NCBI RefSeq assembly: GCF_019913785.1
Contig: NZ_JAIOHK010000063.1
Span: forward strand, 85,209 to 149,208
Length of the DNA: 64,000 nucleotides
Origin: Altibacter sp.
Lineage (GTDB): Bacteria; Bacteroidota; Bacteroidia; Flavobacteriales; Flavobacteriaceae
Direction: 5' to 3'
Part shown: positions 31,728 through 42,200 of the stretch, piece by piece
Numbering within the stretch: the first letter of the stretch is position 1
How the letters are laid out: the number at the start of each line of letters is the position of its first letter
Notes under the pieces: generated by a model
Databases searched by the model: none
What the model was told of the DNA's origin: nothing
Seen by the model: only the letters and a program-made list of their open reading frames with translations
Translations under genes and position numbers: made by a program

Positions 31728-34223
31728 TTAAAAGTCATCAAAATCATTAGTAAATGAAATATTCAAGGTATAGTAGTACTCTTTGTATTGTTTCCATTTG
31801 GTAGTACCCTCGACAGGTTCTTCTAAAATTAACTTTACTCGTTGATTTTTATACTTACCACTTGCTTTAGAAATTAATTGGAACCGATGTTTGACTTCCC
31901 TCAGCCTTTCACTTCCTTCTATAATGTTAAAATTATACTTAAACATATCACTCAACAACTCACCATCTTCAGCATAAATAGCAGCACGTAGTGACCTTGG
32001 TAATGTATTTTCTGTAGCTAAGTCTGTTTGTATAAAAGCTACTACCAAAATATTGGTGGTAATTCTATCTGTAGATTTGATAATATCTACCTCAACTTTT
32101 GAAGTAGTGTCCTGACGCTTTTTAGACACTTTAACCACAGGAATAACAATTTCCTGTAAGGTAGCTCCACCGTGAACAAATCGTGAACCAGCGCCTTTAA
32201 TTCTAAGTCTATTTATAGATATAGGGATAAGTATATCAGCATCCGAATCTAATCCCAAGCTTTTAGCTGTAAAAGCCTTCGTTGTATTATCTCCTTTTAG
32301 TTTTTCACCAATAATAAACCGTCTATTTTCTTTCCAAATGGTTCCACTATGTCCAGATTCAATAAAGTCACTGTCATCTAATTGACTATGCTGGTAAATA
32401 AAGCCATGGTCCGAAGTAATAATCATATTATTACCGTTCATATTAGCTATCTTTTTCAAAAGTTCCGTTAAATAGTCTAATTCTTTTTCTACAGCATCAA
32501 ACACCTTTTCTTCAGAAACCTTATCATCTCCCGTTTTATCAATTCTATTATGATAAATATAGATGAGGTCATACTGCTTTACAAACTCCCGACCAGTCGT
32601 ACTAGAATTGAAGTTCATAAACTCATCAGCACCTATAGCAACTGCTCTGACTCCTGAATTAGATTGAAGCACGTTTGTTCGTCCTTGAATTCCTGAGCTT
32701 GATTTTCCATCTACAATTATTGAATCCGTTTTAGACTTAAACGATAATTTAGTATGCGGTAATAAAGAAGCCATTCCTAATTGAGTATACGATGGTAAAG
32801 AACCTATCATACTCCCAATTTCTGACTCATACCTATTTTCTGTTTTAAGGCGATTGTTTAATTCTGCACCAATTTCATATCGTAATGCATCTGAAATAAT
32901 CACAAAGACTCTTTGATTTTTTTCAATAAATGGTTGAATATGACTCTTAAAAAATGAACGTTGGCTGTTTTGAGCTGTTGTTGACCACTGCTTTGTTGCA
33001 TCCACATGTTTTTGCCAGTTATTATTATAGTTCAATAACCAGTTATTAGAATAAATTTTCTCAACAGTCTGTGCCAGCTCAGATATTATTTTATTCTGAT
33101 TCGTCTCCCTGTAATTCCATATAAACTTCCTGTAAAGAAGGTCAACTTCATATAACTCTTCAGTGTAGTGTTCTATTCCCTCTTTAAAAGAACTATATAT
33201 AGTGGTACTATATTTCTTAACAAGTTCTATAAATTCAGCGGCTATATTGACACAGTCATAAAAGTGCTTATACTTTGAGAACCAGAATTTGTTTTCTCGA
33301 ATTTTAATATAGTTTTTAATCTTATCTGAAGATATTTCACCAGCAACTATTAATTCATTCAGGTTGTGTATTATTTTACGGTCACATAGTTCAAATAGAT
33401 TGTCATTCATTATGATATCTAGGTCGGCATTACTCAGTTTCGACTCTATATTTAAGTCTAATGCTACTCTAGACGAAACCCTTTGAAATGTTTCCTTAAA
33501 TTGGATTGTATCCTTCCATTGCAATAAAAAGACTCTGGTTTCTTTGCTCAAATCATTTTTTTGACCATAAACAAAGTTTTTGTTAAACACCTCAACAAGA
33601 AAATCATAAATAGTGGGGTTTTCAGTAGTATAGTTAAACTGGTGCTTAATTTTACCCCAGTAATATTTCTTCAGATTAAAGCGTTCTAAGTTTTTATCAA
33701 ATTTATCATTTCCATCAATAAAATTAGTACTATGGGATTGAATAAATGTGTTGAGGTTAACAAAATCAGTATTAAAAACAACTGCCAGCATTTTACCTCT
33801 AATATCCTCATGTTCATCTCCATCTCCTAAAAGCTCTTTTAGTTTTGCCTTTCGTTCTTTCGATTTAAAGAATTCAATATGCTCTGCTACAAGCTCTTTA
33901 AGATGATACCCTAAACCTAACTCTTGCAAGAACATAGCTTCTTGGTCTGTATGGAAGGTATAGTGAGCTAATTCTAAATCCAACAACCAATTATCCTCGG
34001 GTGCTGGTTTTGGTCCAGTGAAGTAAAGAAGATACTTCTTGTCGGGATTATCTTTATACACTTTGTATTTCACTTCAAATTCATTGCCTTGAACTCTAAT
34101 TTTTTCAAAACCACTTTCTTCTAGAGTCTCAAACTCTTCCTTCAATTCTGACATAGTATCGTACCAAAATATAATTCTGTTAGACTTGAATTTTGTCGAT
34201 ATGGATTCTTGGATTTTATTCAT
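31728..34223 (-). CDS. pglZ: BREX phosphatase-like protein PglZ
   Basis: 831 aa, normal for type 1 PglZ. The alkaline-phosphatase-fold core is visible: 'RVFVIISDALRYEIGAEL' (metal ligand Asp and the following RYE), 'YDLIYIYHNRIDKTGD' and 'NNMIITSDHGFIYQHSQ' (metal-binding SDHGF). A helical N-terminal half binds partners in other systems, and a C-terminal beta domain follows. PglZ is required both for BREX methylation and for phage exclusion. Its start overlaps the previous gene by 8 bases, so the inserted accessory genes are translated in line with it. Confidence 0.95.
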   Translation of the reverse strand: MNKIQESISTKFKSNRIIFWYDTMSELKEEFETLEESGFEKIRVQGNEFEVKYKVYKDNPDKKYLLYFTGPKPAPEDNWLLDLELAHYTFHTDQEAMFLQELGLGYHLKELVAEHIEFFKSKERKAKLKELLGDGDEHEDIRGKMLAVVFNTDFVNLNTFIQSHSTNFIDGNDKFDKNLERFNLKKYYWGKIKHQFNYTTENPTIYDFLVEVFNKNFVYGQKNDLSKETRVFLLQWKDTIQFKETFQRVSSRVALDLNIESKLSNADLDIIMNDNLFELCDRKIIHNLNELIVAGEISSDKIKNYIKIRENKFWFSKYKHFYDCVNIAAEFIELVKKYSTTIYSSFKEGIEHYTEELYEVDLLYRKFIWNYRETNQNKIISELAQTVEKIYSNNWLLNYNNNWQKHVDATKQWSTTAQNSQRSFFKSHIQPFIEKNQRVFVIISDALRYEIGAELNNRLKTENRYESEIGSMIGSLPSYTQLGMASLLPHTKLSFKSKTDSIIVDGKSSSGIQGRTNVLQSNSGVRAVAIGADEFMNFNSSTTGREFVKQYDLIYIYHNRIDKTGDDKVSEEKVFDAVEKELDYLTELLKKIANMNGNNMIITSDHGFIYQHSQLDDSDFIESGHSGTIWKENRRFIIGEKLKGDNTTKAFTAKSLGLDSDADILIPISINRLRIKGAGSRFVHGGATLQEIVIPVVKVSKKRQDTTSKVEVDIIKSTDRITTNILVVAFIQTDLATENTLPRSLRAAIYAEDGELLSDMFKYNFNIIEGSERLREVKHRFQLISKASGKYKNQRVKLILEEPVEGTTKWKQYKEYYYTLNISFTNDFDDF

Positions 34224-36411
34224 TGGACTGGATGTAGGTAATAAATATTCTAATTACTTCATTAATCTTTTGAGCACCAAAACCTTTTATTTTATCTAGT
34301 CTTTTTCCCTCAGCCAATAGACGCTCAAATTCGTGCTTCTTACTACCTATCCCCATATCTGGGTTTGCCTTTAATTCCTCATTAAATTGATTGAAACTAG
34401 TTTCTATTAAAGAAACCCAGTCAGGTCTTTTCCCAATTAAATCATCTTGTATAATTAAATCCATGAACCCTAGTTTATTGCTAGAATCTCTACCGTTTTT
34501 AATTTCTGGGTCAACAACAACTGAACCTTTTGAATTTGTATCCTCTCCCTGTTCTGGAGTTTGGAAGATATCCAACTGCTCACTTTTATTAATCGATGAT
34601 TTTGTGTAATCTTTAATTTGATTAGTTTCATAAGAAGGTTGCTCTTCTTCTATAGAATTTTCCTTGCTCTGTTCTCGGTTTATTCGCTCAGCATCTATTT
34701 TCCATTTCGGTTTGGTTGGCATTGGTTTCTTTTCTCCAAAGGTTTCTATATAAGCTTTCAATCCATTTTGGTCAATTTCTTGATTAAATATTGTCTTGTT
34801 TATATACCTTGTGACTAATGAAAGTTTTTCATCATCTGACGTTAATGACTCCATCAGTATTTTAGAAATATTTGCATATCCATATGCAGCACCCCAAATA
34901 CCAAAAGCAAGACCGTAATGATAGAATTTATTTCTATCCATAAAATCTTGTAGTTTTTCCATTTCTGAATAACGTGAGAGGAAACAAGCCAGTGATTTAA
35001 GCGCATTGTCTTCTGATTCATTTATTTTGAATCCTACACCAACCGTTATAAGGCTTTTATATAGCTTTCTCAGGAATATTACACTTTCATGCTTCTCACC
35101 TTTAGAGCTTTTAACTAAAGTTGCCACGTTTTGAATGATACCTTGTCTACACTGTGCAATTTCATCAGTTGAAGATAGTTCAACTCTGCTGAGAACTTCA
35201 TTAACTATAAGACGGTAAACTAAATTCTCATCTTCACTAATCTCATTGAACGTTGTTTTAACTTCTGTTAAGCCTTCATTTATATTAATGTTGATACTAT
35301 CTAATGCGTTTTCTCTCGCTATAATCGATTTGTAATCTCTAATTTTATTATTAATAATAGAGGTGTACCTATCAAAATTATCATTTAAACTTTTATAATT
35401 CTCCAAAGAAGAATTATCTAAAAATTCATTTACATTATCAATCAAGACTTCCAGTAATTCATCAATGGTGTACAAGGAATTATCTCTGCTTTTTATGAAA
35501 TCGGAAACTAATGAATACACATTTATCCTAGTGCTTTGATATTGAAGCTTGTTTAAGATTTCAATGTCGTTTTTATCAGCATTAAAACTTTTTTGGATTA
35601 AATTATCTATGTCTGATTGTTCGAATGCGACAAATAAAAATTTTATTCTCTCAGTAATTTCAACTAAATGAGCTATTTTCTTTTTTGTTGAAGTATAATC
35701 AAATTTGACCTTCTTTGCTTTGTAATTTCTTGTAAGCACAGATAAGTCATTCATTAAAGCCGAAAAGGAATTGATAAATTCTTGGAAATATCTTGACCCT
35801 TCAGCCATTTCTTCAGGTTGTTCTTTTAGCTTTCCAGAAGCATAAGCATAAACAAATCCCTTGAATTTATTTATTTTCTGGTCTCTTAAAATTTCGGATT
35901 GATTACTATTTTTAGCATCTGACAAGTCAGCAATAACTGACTCATTCCAATTGAAAGATTCAATATCAAATTCCTCTAAAACATATATATTATTAGTATA
36001 ATTGTCTACATTTTTAACCTCAATACTCCTTCTAGTACTTGCAATTATTTTTTTCTTCTCCTCTTCAGTTCTTGTTAAGAAAAAACACTCCATCCAATTG
36101 ATATAAATAGACCTATCCGTTTGAATGATATCAATATTATCAATGGATTTGCTTGAATAACTTTCAGATAGATACTTCTCAGGAACACCAACATATAATG
36201 GGTATTCCTCTCTATCACTTCTAATATCAGAAAGCAATGGAACTTTATTATATGCCAGTATAGAATTTTGAAATGGATTGGCGTTAATCCTGTCAAAGCG
36301 CTTAAATCCAAACCCTCTTTTTTCATAGAAAGAGACTGGTGATATACTCTCCGAAGACAGAATATTATTAAAATTCAAACTATTAACGGGTATGTAATAA
36401 TACTTATTCAT
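34216..36411 (-). CDS. Unknown 731-aa BREX-operon protein with an HhH-like C-terminus
   Basis: I do not recognise a family. The N-terminus 'YYYIPVNSLNFNNILSSESISP' begins a beta-rich domain of about 170 residues. A long helical and coiled-coil region follows (about 180-560). Then comes a low-complexity linker (KENSIEEEQPSYETNQ), and a final helical segment has 'KRLDKIKGFGAQKINEVIRI', which fits a helix-hairpin-helix DNA-binding motif. No catalytic motif is apparent. It overlaps pglZ by 8 bases and follows the helicase by 9, so it belongs to the operon. It may bind DNA or scaffold the BREX complex. Confidence 0.75.
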   Translation of the reverse strand: MNKYYYIPVNSLNFNNILSSESISPVSFYEKRGFGFKRFDRINANPFQNSILAYNKVPLLSDIRSDREEYPLYVGVPEKYLSESYSSKSIDNIDIIQTDRSIYINWMECFFLTRTEEEKKKIIASTRRSIEVKNVDNYTNNIYVLEEFDIESFNWNESVIADLSDAKNSNQSEILRDQKINKFKGFVYAYASGKLKEQPEEMAEGSRYFQEFINSFSALMNDLSVLTRNYKAKKVKFDYTSTKKKIAHLVEITERIKFLFVAFEQSDIDNLIQKSFNADKNDIEILNKLQYQSTRINVYSLVSDFIKSRDNSLYTIDELLEVLIDNVNEFLDNSSLENYKSLNDNFDRYTSIINNKIRDYKSIIARENALDSINININEGLTEVKTTFNEISEDENLVYRLIVNEVLSRVELSSTDEIAQCRQGIIQNVATLVKSSKGEKHESVIFLRKLYKSLITVGVGFKINESEDNALKSLACFLSRYSEMEKLQDFMDRNKFYHYGLAFGIWGAAYGYANISKILMESLTSDDEKLSLVTRYINKTIFNQEIDQNGLKAYIETFGEKKPMPTKPKWKIDAERINREQSKENSIEEEQPSYETNQIKDYTKSSINKSEQLDIFQTPEQGEDTNSKGSVVVDPEIKNGRDSSNKLGFMDLIIQDDLIGKRPDWVSLIETSFNQFNEELKANPDMGIGSKKHEFERLLAEGKRLDKIKGFGAQKINEVIRIFITYIQSNE

Positions 36412-36420
36412 AATATAATA

Positions 36421-37473
36421 TTAGAAAGGTAAGTCAAGTGCTTCTTCATCTAGGTCAACAGCTTCAAAAAGTGATTTTGGAATTCCTGACAATAAATCAG
36501 TTAACGAGTCGGAATACAGAACAAATAAATCTTGGTACGTTCTAGTAAGTGCAACATAAAGCGGATTTTCATCTCTTTTCTTTATATTGTAATCTGAACA
36601 CTCAGGAATAAAAACAGCTTCAAACTGAAGCCCCTTAGCACTGTGATAGGTTAAAATTTTTGGGTTTTCACTATGAAAATTAAGTGTAAACTTTGTGTCG
36701 TCGGGCCATGAGATATCATATTTAGCTTCAACTTGAAATTCTTTACCCTTATAATATTCGTCAGCTGCCTTTACCAATTTATTATCTGGTAGTAATATCC
36801 CGACATCGGTATAACCGCGTTCATCTATTGTATCCATAATAAAATCTAGTTGTTGGGACCAATTACTAGCTTTAACTAAAAACGGTTTATTAGCACCTTC
36901 CTTTGTACATCGACTCTCCAATGAGTCTCCTGTCGAGTTAGCATACTCAGCAATTCTTGCAATCTTTTTTGGTAGTCGATGATTTAAAACGAGCTGCTCC
37001 ATGGGTAAAGCTGTGTGATAAGCTATTTGCTCCATGGTCATAAGATTATTTTTTAAGCCTTTATAAATCTGTTGTGCAGAATCACCAAAGAGGATAAAAG
37101 CTTTTTTAGCCGAATTTTGCAATTCTGTTAACTCATCTTTTGTGAAATCTTGAACCTCATCAACTATAATATAATCTGCAGATTTATGACCGTTATTTTT
37201 CCATCGATAATGGTGCATTACTCTGCTTTGTTCAAGTCCTACCTCATCAACACCATCGTTAATGAATTGACGGAGCGCCTTAGTATACACTACAACATAA
37301 TAACTACCTAATTCTGCATCATCTATTTCTCTTGCTTTCCAGAGTGCTAGGACCGTTTTTCCAGAACCAGCACAGCCTTTTACTACAAAAGAGCTGCTCA
37401 TCTTCTTTTGTATAATAGGAGTTTGATAATCGTCTAATTCGGATTCGTTGATGTACCATGCTTCTTTTGCCAT
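36421..37473 (-). CDS. Small UvrD/Rep-like superfamily 1 ATPase
   Basis: 350 aa, half the length of a full UvrD helicase. Motif I is 'VKGCAGSGKTVLALWKA'; motif II 'DYIIVDEVQDFTKDEL'; motif III 'ILFGDSAQQIYKGL'; motif IV-like 'LNHRLPKKIARIAEYAN'; motif V 'LTYHSAKGLQFEAVFIPE'; motif VI 'NPLYVALTRTYQDLFVLYS'. All ATPase motifs are present, but the 1B and 2B insertions that unwind DNA are short or missing. It may act as a translocase or a nuclease partner. It lies 23 bases after the zinc-finger gene and 9 before the unknown 731-aa gene. Confidence 0.85.
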   Translation of the reverse strand: MAKEAWYINESELDDYQTPIIQKKMSSSFVVKGCAGSGKTVLALWKAREIDDAELGSYYVVVYTKALRQFINDGVDEVGLEQSRVMHHYRWKNNGHKSADYIIVDEVQDFTKDELTELQNSAKKAFILFGDSAQQIYKGLKNNLMTMEQIAYHTALPMEQLVLNHRLPKKIARIAEYANSTGDSLESRCTKEGANKPFLVKASNWSQQLDFIMDTIDERGYTDVGILLPDNKLVKAADEYYKGKEFQVEAKYDISWPDDTKFTLNFHSENPKILTYHSAKGLQFEAVFIPECSDYNIKKRDENPLYVALTRTYQDLFVLYSDSLTDLLSGIPKSLFEAVDLDEEALDLPF

Positions 37474-37496
37474 AATAATATTTTTTAACGTATTAA

Positions 37497-37994
37497 CTAT
37501 GTTCTGTTAAATTCAATAAATAAAAAATCCCGAATTCTTTCAGCCTCCACTCGCATTAAATAAAAGTACAACTCCTTATACATTTTCGTTCCACTTTTAC
37601 CTCTAAAAACATTTCCTTTGCTGTCGTCTATGATTGGACCATTTAGTACAAATTGTAACACTTTTGGGTCATCTAAATAAGGAATAATCATCTTATTAAA
37701 AAGCGTCATATAATGTGCTCCCCAAGTACAATCTATAAAATGATTTAGAATATCTACCATCTGTACTTTAATTTCATTAATTATTGAAACTTTTTCTTCA
37801 GCTCCACCTTCTTCTAAAATTTTTATGGCATCCATGGTATCTTGAATGGCGATATCCAATTTTGGACTCATAGGAATATATTCTTTTGTCATTCTACAAT
37901 TCGGATAGTTACTACAACCCCAGAAAAAAGTATAATCTCTTTCTCTAGGAGCATAAAAGACAAGCCTCATTTCATTGCCACAAGAACACTTCAT
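37497..37994 (-). CDS. Topoisomerase-type C4 zinc-finger protein
   Basis: 165 aa. The N-terminus is a single four-cysteine finger (MKCSCGNEMRLVF..WGCSNYPNCRMTKEY), the C..C...(11-20)...C....C pattern of the topoisomerase I C-terminal fingers that bind single-stranded DNA. The remaining 120 residues are helical ('EEKVSIINEIKVQMVDILNHF', 'RGKSGTKMYKELYFYLMRVEAERIRDFLF') and unrecognised. It is encoded 118 bases after the PLD gene and 23 before the helicase. Binding of single-stranded DNA next to a helicase and a nuclease is a reasonable inference. Confidence 0.8.
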   Translation of the reverse strand: MKCSCGNEMRLVFYAPRERDYTFFWGCSNYPNCRMTKEYIPMSPKLDIAIQDTMDAIKILEEGGAEEKVSIINEIKVQMVDILNHFIDCTWGAHYMTLFNKMIIPYLDDPKVLQFVLNGPIIDDSKGNVFRGKSGTKMYKELYFYLMRVEAERIRDFLFIEFNRT

Positions 37995-38112
37995 CTCATA
38001 ATTTATTAATTAATTTTCGTCGTATCTATCCAACCAAACTCCATAACTTATCCTCTTGCTCTTTTATCATTAAAACCCAATTTCATTTTCTTAAAGTTTC
38101 ATTTATTTTGCA

Positions 38113-39219
38113 TTATTCATTAGCTTCTTTATACAAGTAATAATCAAGAATTGCTAAATCATCAATTCCTGTTTCTTTACAGATTTCTATGAAAAACTTA
38201 TTCGTAGCCTTATATTTTTCTCCCTTGGAAATTCTTTGGGGCAATTCAATGCCATATTCATTCAACAAGTCTGCTATTTTATCATTGCTTACACAATATT
38301 TATCAGGGTTATGAAGTGTCAAAATTTTAGAAATGGTTGCAACTCCAACGCCTTTAATATATAAATCACCTTCATAAGCTCTATTGAAACGAATGGCAAC
38401 ATCAATGGTATCATCTGTCAAGACTTGAAGCAATTTCTTGAATCGCTTTTTCTCTTCCTTTAACGTTGGCTTTGGAATGGATATTAGATGACCTAACGCC
38501 CAATTTTCAAAAAAAGCATCAACATCCACTTTATCGAAGTTTGGGAAGTCTAAACTACTTCTTAATTCCTTAACATCTTTCCAACGTGCTTTTGATTCCT
38601 CTTTGTAATTTTTATGATTTCTATATGCCTTCAATTTCTTTATGAGTGCTTCTCTAGAACTCATAATAACATCATTTTCCTTCTCCAATTCCTTCTTAGT
38701 TTCCTTAGCCTCTTTCTCGTCTTGTTTTTTTCTTTCCAAGCGTTCCTTATAGGATTCCTCATATTCACTAATAAAGGTTGAGGTTAAAATGGAGGCTCTT
38801 TCCTTTATCCCATTAAACCATACTATAAGCTCTTTACAAGCTCTTTGACTTTCAACAATAAAGGATAGCTCAATATTTGAAAAAAGCCCACTTCGTGTGG
38901 TGTTTGCAGAACCGACAAAGGCTTTATACTTCCCTTTAGATTTAACAATATAGACCTTAGGATGATAAAATTCTTGTTTAGCAAACATCAAGACCTCGAC
39001 ATCACTAACATACTGTTGTTTATCTAATTCCTTTAGTGCTTTCACTTCAGTAGGCAAATCAATACCTAGGATATAGTGTTCTTTAGCCTTTTTTGGAAGG
39101 TTTTCTTGAATGAAAGTTAATCCTTGATTGGTTAGGAGTGCAACCGCCACCCAAACCTCATCGGCACTTTTTAAAGCCGACTTCAATTCCTTTTGAAGAT
39201 TTTGGGTTATAGTTTTCAT
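38113..39219 (-). CDS. PLD-superfamily nuclease fused to an HhH-type domain
   Basis: 368 aa. Residues 10-135 form a phospholipase-D-type nuclease half: 'ADEVWVAVALLTNQGLTFIQE', then the catalytic motif 'FYHPKVYIVKSKGKYKAFVGSANTTRSGL' (H.K...GS.N). One HKD motif implies action as a dimer, as in BfiI-like nucleases. A charged coiled coil follows (about 165-215). The C-terminal region has 'DLYIKGVGVATISKILTLHNPDKYCVSNDKI', an HhH glycosylase-like pattern that could bind DNA. It overlaps the pglX stop by one base. A DNA-cutting effector in a BREX operon is unusual. Seen: motifs; inferred: activity. Confidence 0.85.
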   Translation of the reverse strand: MKTITQNLQKELKSALKSADEVWVAVALLTNQGLTFIQENLPKKAKEHYILGIDLPTEVKALKELDKQQYVSDVEVLMFAKQEFYHPKVYIVKSKGKYKAFVGSANTTRSGLFSNIELSFIVESQRACKELIVWFNGIKERASILTSTFISEYEESYKERLERKKQDEKEAKETKKELEKENDVIMSSREALIKKLKAYRNHKNYKEESKARWKDVKELRSSLDFPNFDKVDVDAFFENWALGHLISIPKPTLKEEKKRFKKLLQVLTDDTIDVAIRFNRAYEGDLYIKGVGVATISKILTLHNPDKYCVSNDKIADLLNEYGIELPQRISKGEKYKATNKFFIEICKETGIDDLAILDYYLYKEANE

Positions 39220-42200
39220 TATTTAATGGTTGTGGTATCTATCCAATCAAACTTCTTCACCTTGTCTTTAGTTTTTTTATCATTTAAACCAGCTAAAGGA
39301 GCAATAGCTTTACCAAACTTGTTATAATTCACCAATACACCATCATCAAGGTCTATAGCAATACGTTCTGTAGCTAAGGGATACAACACATCCCTTTCGT
39401 ATTCCTGAAGCTCTAAAAGCACTATTCTCAGCTTGTCTTTCTCCTTAGAAGCTTTGGTTTGCTCACTGGAGCTTCCTGTTTCTATAATATGGTCCAGATG
39501 CTCTAAATGTGTGTTGAGTTTTTCTCTATATTCCTTTAGGTATCCATTTAATATTTGGTTTAAGGTATCTGGTGTATAACGATGCATATAAATAAGCACA
39601 TTAAATGACCCTTTTGGTGATGAGAACATCCAATAAATAGGACGTTTCTTATAACGCTTTATATGGTCTGCATAAAAATCCTTTACAAAGTATTTTCGGA
39701 TATCTTTCCCTAGACACTCTTCTACAAAGGCTAGGTTCTTCTCAAAGTTGGGTTTTCCAAAGCTTACCTTTAGGAATTCATAAAAACGATTGACAATATC
39801 ATCCTCAAACCATTCATCATCTAGTATTGGGATAATGTTATCATCATCTGGAAGGAAGGACATGGCATCTTCTGTTTTCTCAACTTTTTTAAGGTAGTCT
39901 TCTAAGGTTTCTCCTTGATTTGCAAGGATTAAACCTTCTTTGTCTAAAGAATAACGTCCAAACATACAACCCACGGCATAACTCATAAATTGAGCAAATA
40001 CCTCTTCAGCATCAAATACCAACTCCCCATTTACAATATCTGTTTCTTCTTTTAAAATAGTAATATCTTTTAACGGTACCTCTGGGGTTAACTCGTCTTG
40101 TAAACCATAAATCTCAATAAACTGTTTGTTAAGCTCTTCTTCATTTTTATGCAATTGGAAGAATTTGTTTTTCCAGTATTGTTGGTATAAATCGTAGGTT
40201 TCTTCAAGGTCTTGACTATCAATACGGATTAATTCATTTTGTAAAAAATCCCATGCTTTTTCTCGTGAGTTCCATTCTTCTTTAGATATGTGAATCGAAT
40301 TTTCTACAATGACATTGGTTGTATCAAAGAAATCACTATTCATATATACAGGAATCTCTTTTACTGTTCCAGAAGTTAAATTTAAGGTTGGCGAGATAAA
40401 TTCAAAGACCTGTTTAATAGTCTTAGAATTCATAAAGGCAAATAAATAGCCAAATTCATTCTCATTTTCTACGAATAATGAATCAGCTGCTTGGTCGAAC
40501 AAAAAATAATCTTCTAAAAGTCTTATTGTATTTGTTCCAGAAGTAATTCTTTTCCAGCTTATTCCTTTCTTAAAATAGTTCTCCTTTTTAGCCATTGCAT
40601 TTAATCGACAGCTGGGGTCCATTCTAATTAATTCCCCATCATCTTTCCAATTAATCAGATGAGTTAAATTACCATACCATTTCCTAGAACTCCCTCCCAT
40701 CTGATAAGGTATCCAATATTGTTCCTCAGACAATTGTGGCATTCTACTCTGTAGCTTATGAGATACCTCAAACCAATTTCGAGTATATTTTGTATTGTTG
40801 CCTGTTTGCATTCCTGTTTTAGGGACGCAGACATTGTGGAATGGTATTGAGTTTTCAAGCACATAGTATTGTTGCTCTGAGAGCCAAAAACCAATTCTAT
40901 TGCTTGGTATTCTTAAAAAGTCCTTTTGATTAGCTTTAAATGAAATTTTTAGACCAGATTCATCTATTAAGGATTCAATTGAAGCCACTTCCTTGTCTTC
41001 TCTATACTTATCAAAATTAATTTTTATAGATGAATCATTTTTTGATTTCAAGAATATATCTCTTATGTCATTAGGATATAAATGCTGAAAATTACGCTTG
41101 TGTAGTTTAAAGTAATACGACTCTTTATCAATTTTTTGATTGCGTATAATAAAAGCTGTTGAACCCCAATCAATACCAAATATTCCTCGTCCCATATGCA
41201 GCAATGAATCAATATGCTTTTCTTTAATTAATTTTTTCCTGAGTTTTTCAAAAGAAGATAAAAATAACCAAGATGGAAGGTTAATCATTCCAAGAATACC
41301 CATTGGATGAAGGGCATTCCATCCAGCTTCCATAAAACATGTCATTAAGTCGGCTTTACTATCTGGATAATTTACTTTAACGTAATTACCTAATTCTTTA
41401 TTCATGTTACCTCCCATATATGGTGGGTTGTCTGCAATACAATGATATTTTTTGGTTAAAGGTATTAACTGGCTTAAGGCACTGGTTAATTGCTGCGAAT
41501 AGCTTTTTAGGAATACATCGGATGTTGTATTAAATTTATTATCAATTTCTGTTATAATTCGTTCAAGCTCACTTAAAGAAGTATGAGGTATAATTAACGA
41601 CCCTAAATTGGTAGCTTGTTGCATGTTTTTTAGGTCATGCAATAATTCATCAGATAAATCTGTTCCAATGCCTATAAATGCTTCTTTGATTTCGTCTGTA
41701 GTGAGTTTTAAATCTTGATAGCATAGAATATTAGGCTTTAGCTCTTTTCTAAATACTCTACGTTGGTAACTTCTGGCTTTCATAAGTAATGCCATACCAG
41801 CTAATTGTGCAGCACGTTCATCTATTTCAAAACCAAAGAGGTTTTTCTCAATGATGAGTTGTGGTATTTCACTGGGATTATAACCTTCTTCTTCATAAAT
41901 CTTGGTCAATAATTCAAAACCATATACCAGAATATGTCCACTACCACAAGCTTGGTCTAACAGTGTAATCTCTTCAACAGAGTTTACCTTTAAATAATTT
42001 TCACTTTCAACTGAGGGTGACTCTATAAAATAGGGCATGTGCTCTCGCAACTTAGAATTAGGTTTATTTTGTAACCATAGTTTACCTACTGTATTTTGCA
42101 CCATATATTCTACAATCCATCGTGGTGTAAACAATTGGGTTGCAGCTGGAATATCTTCTTTTTTCACTTTGCTTTTTGAAGCAAACACCTCATCTTTTTT

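Noticed and set aside
36421-37473. BREX helicase BrxHI
   Set aside because: The motifs are those of UvrD/Rep SF1 ATPases and the length is only 350 aa, so I did not assign the BREX helicase name.
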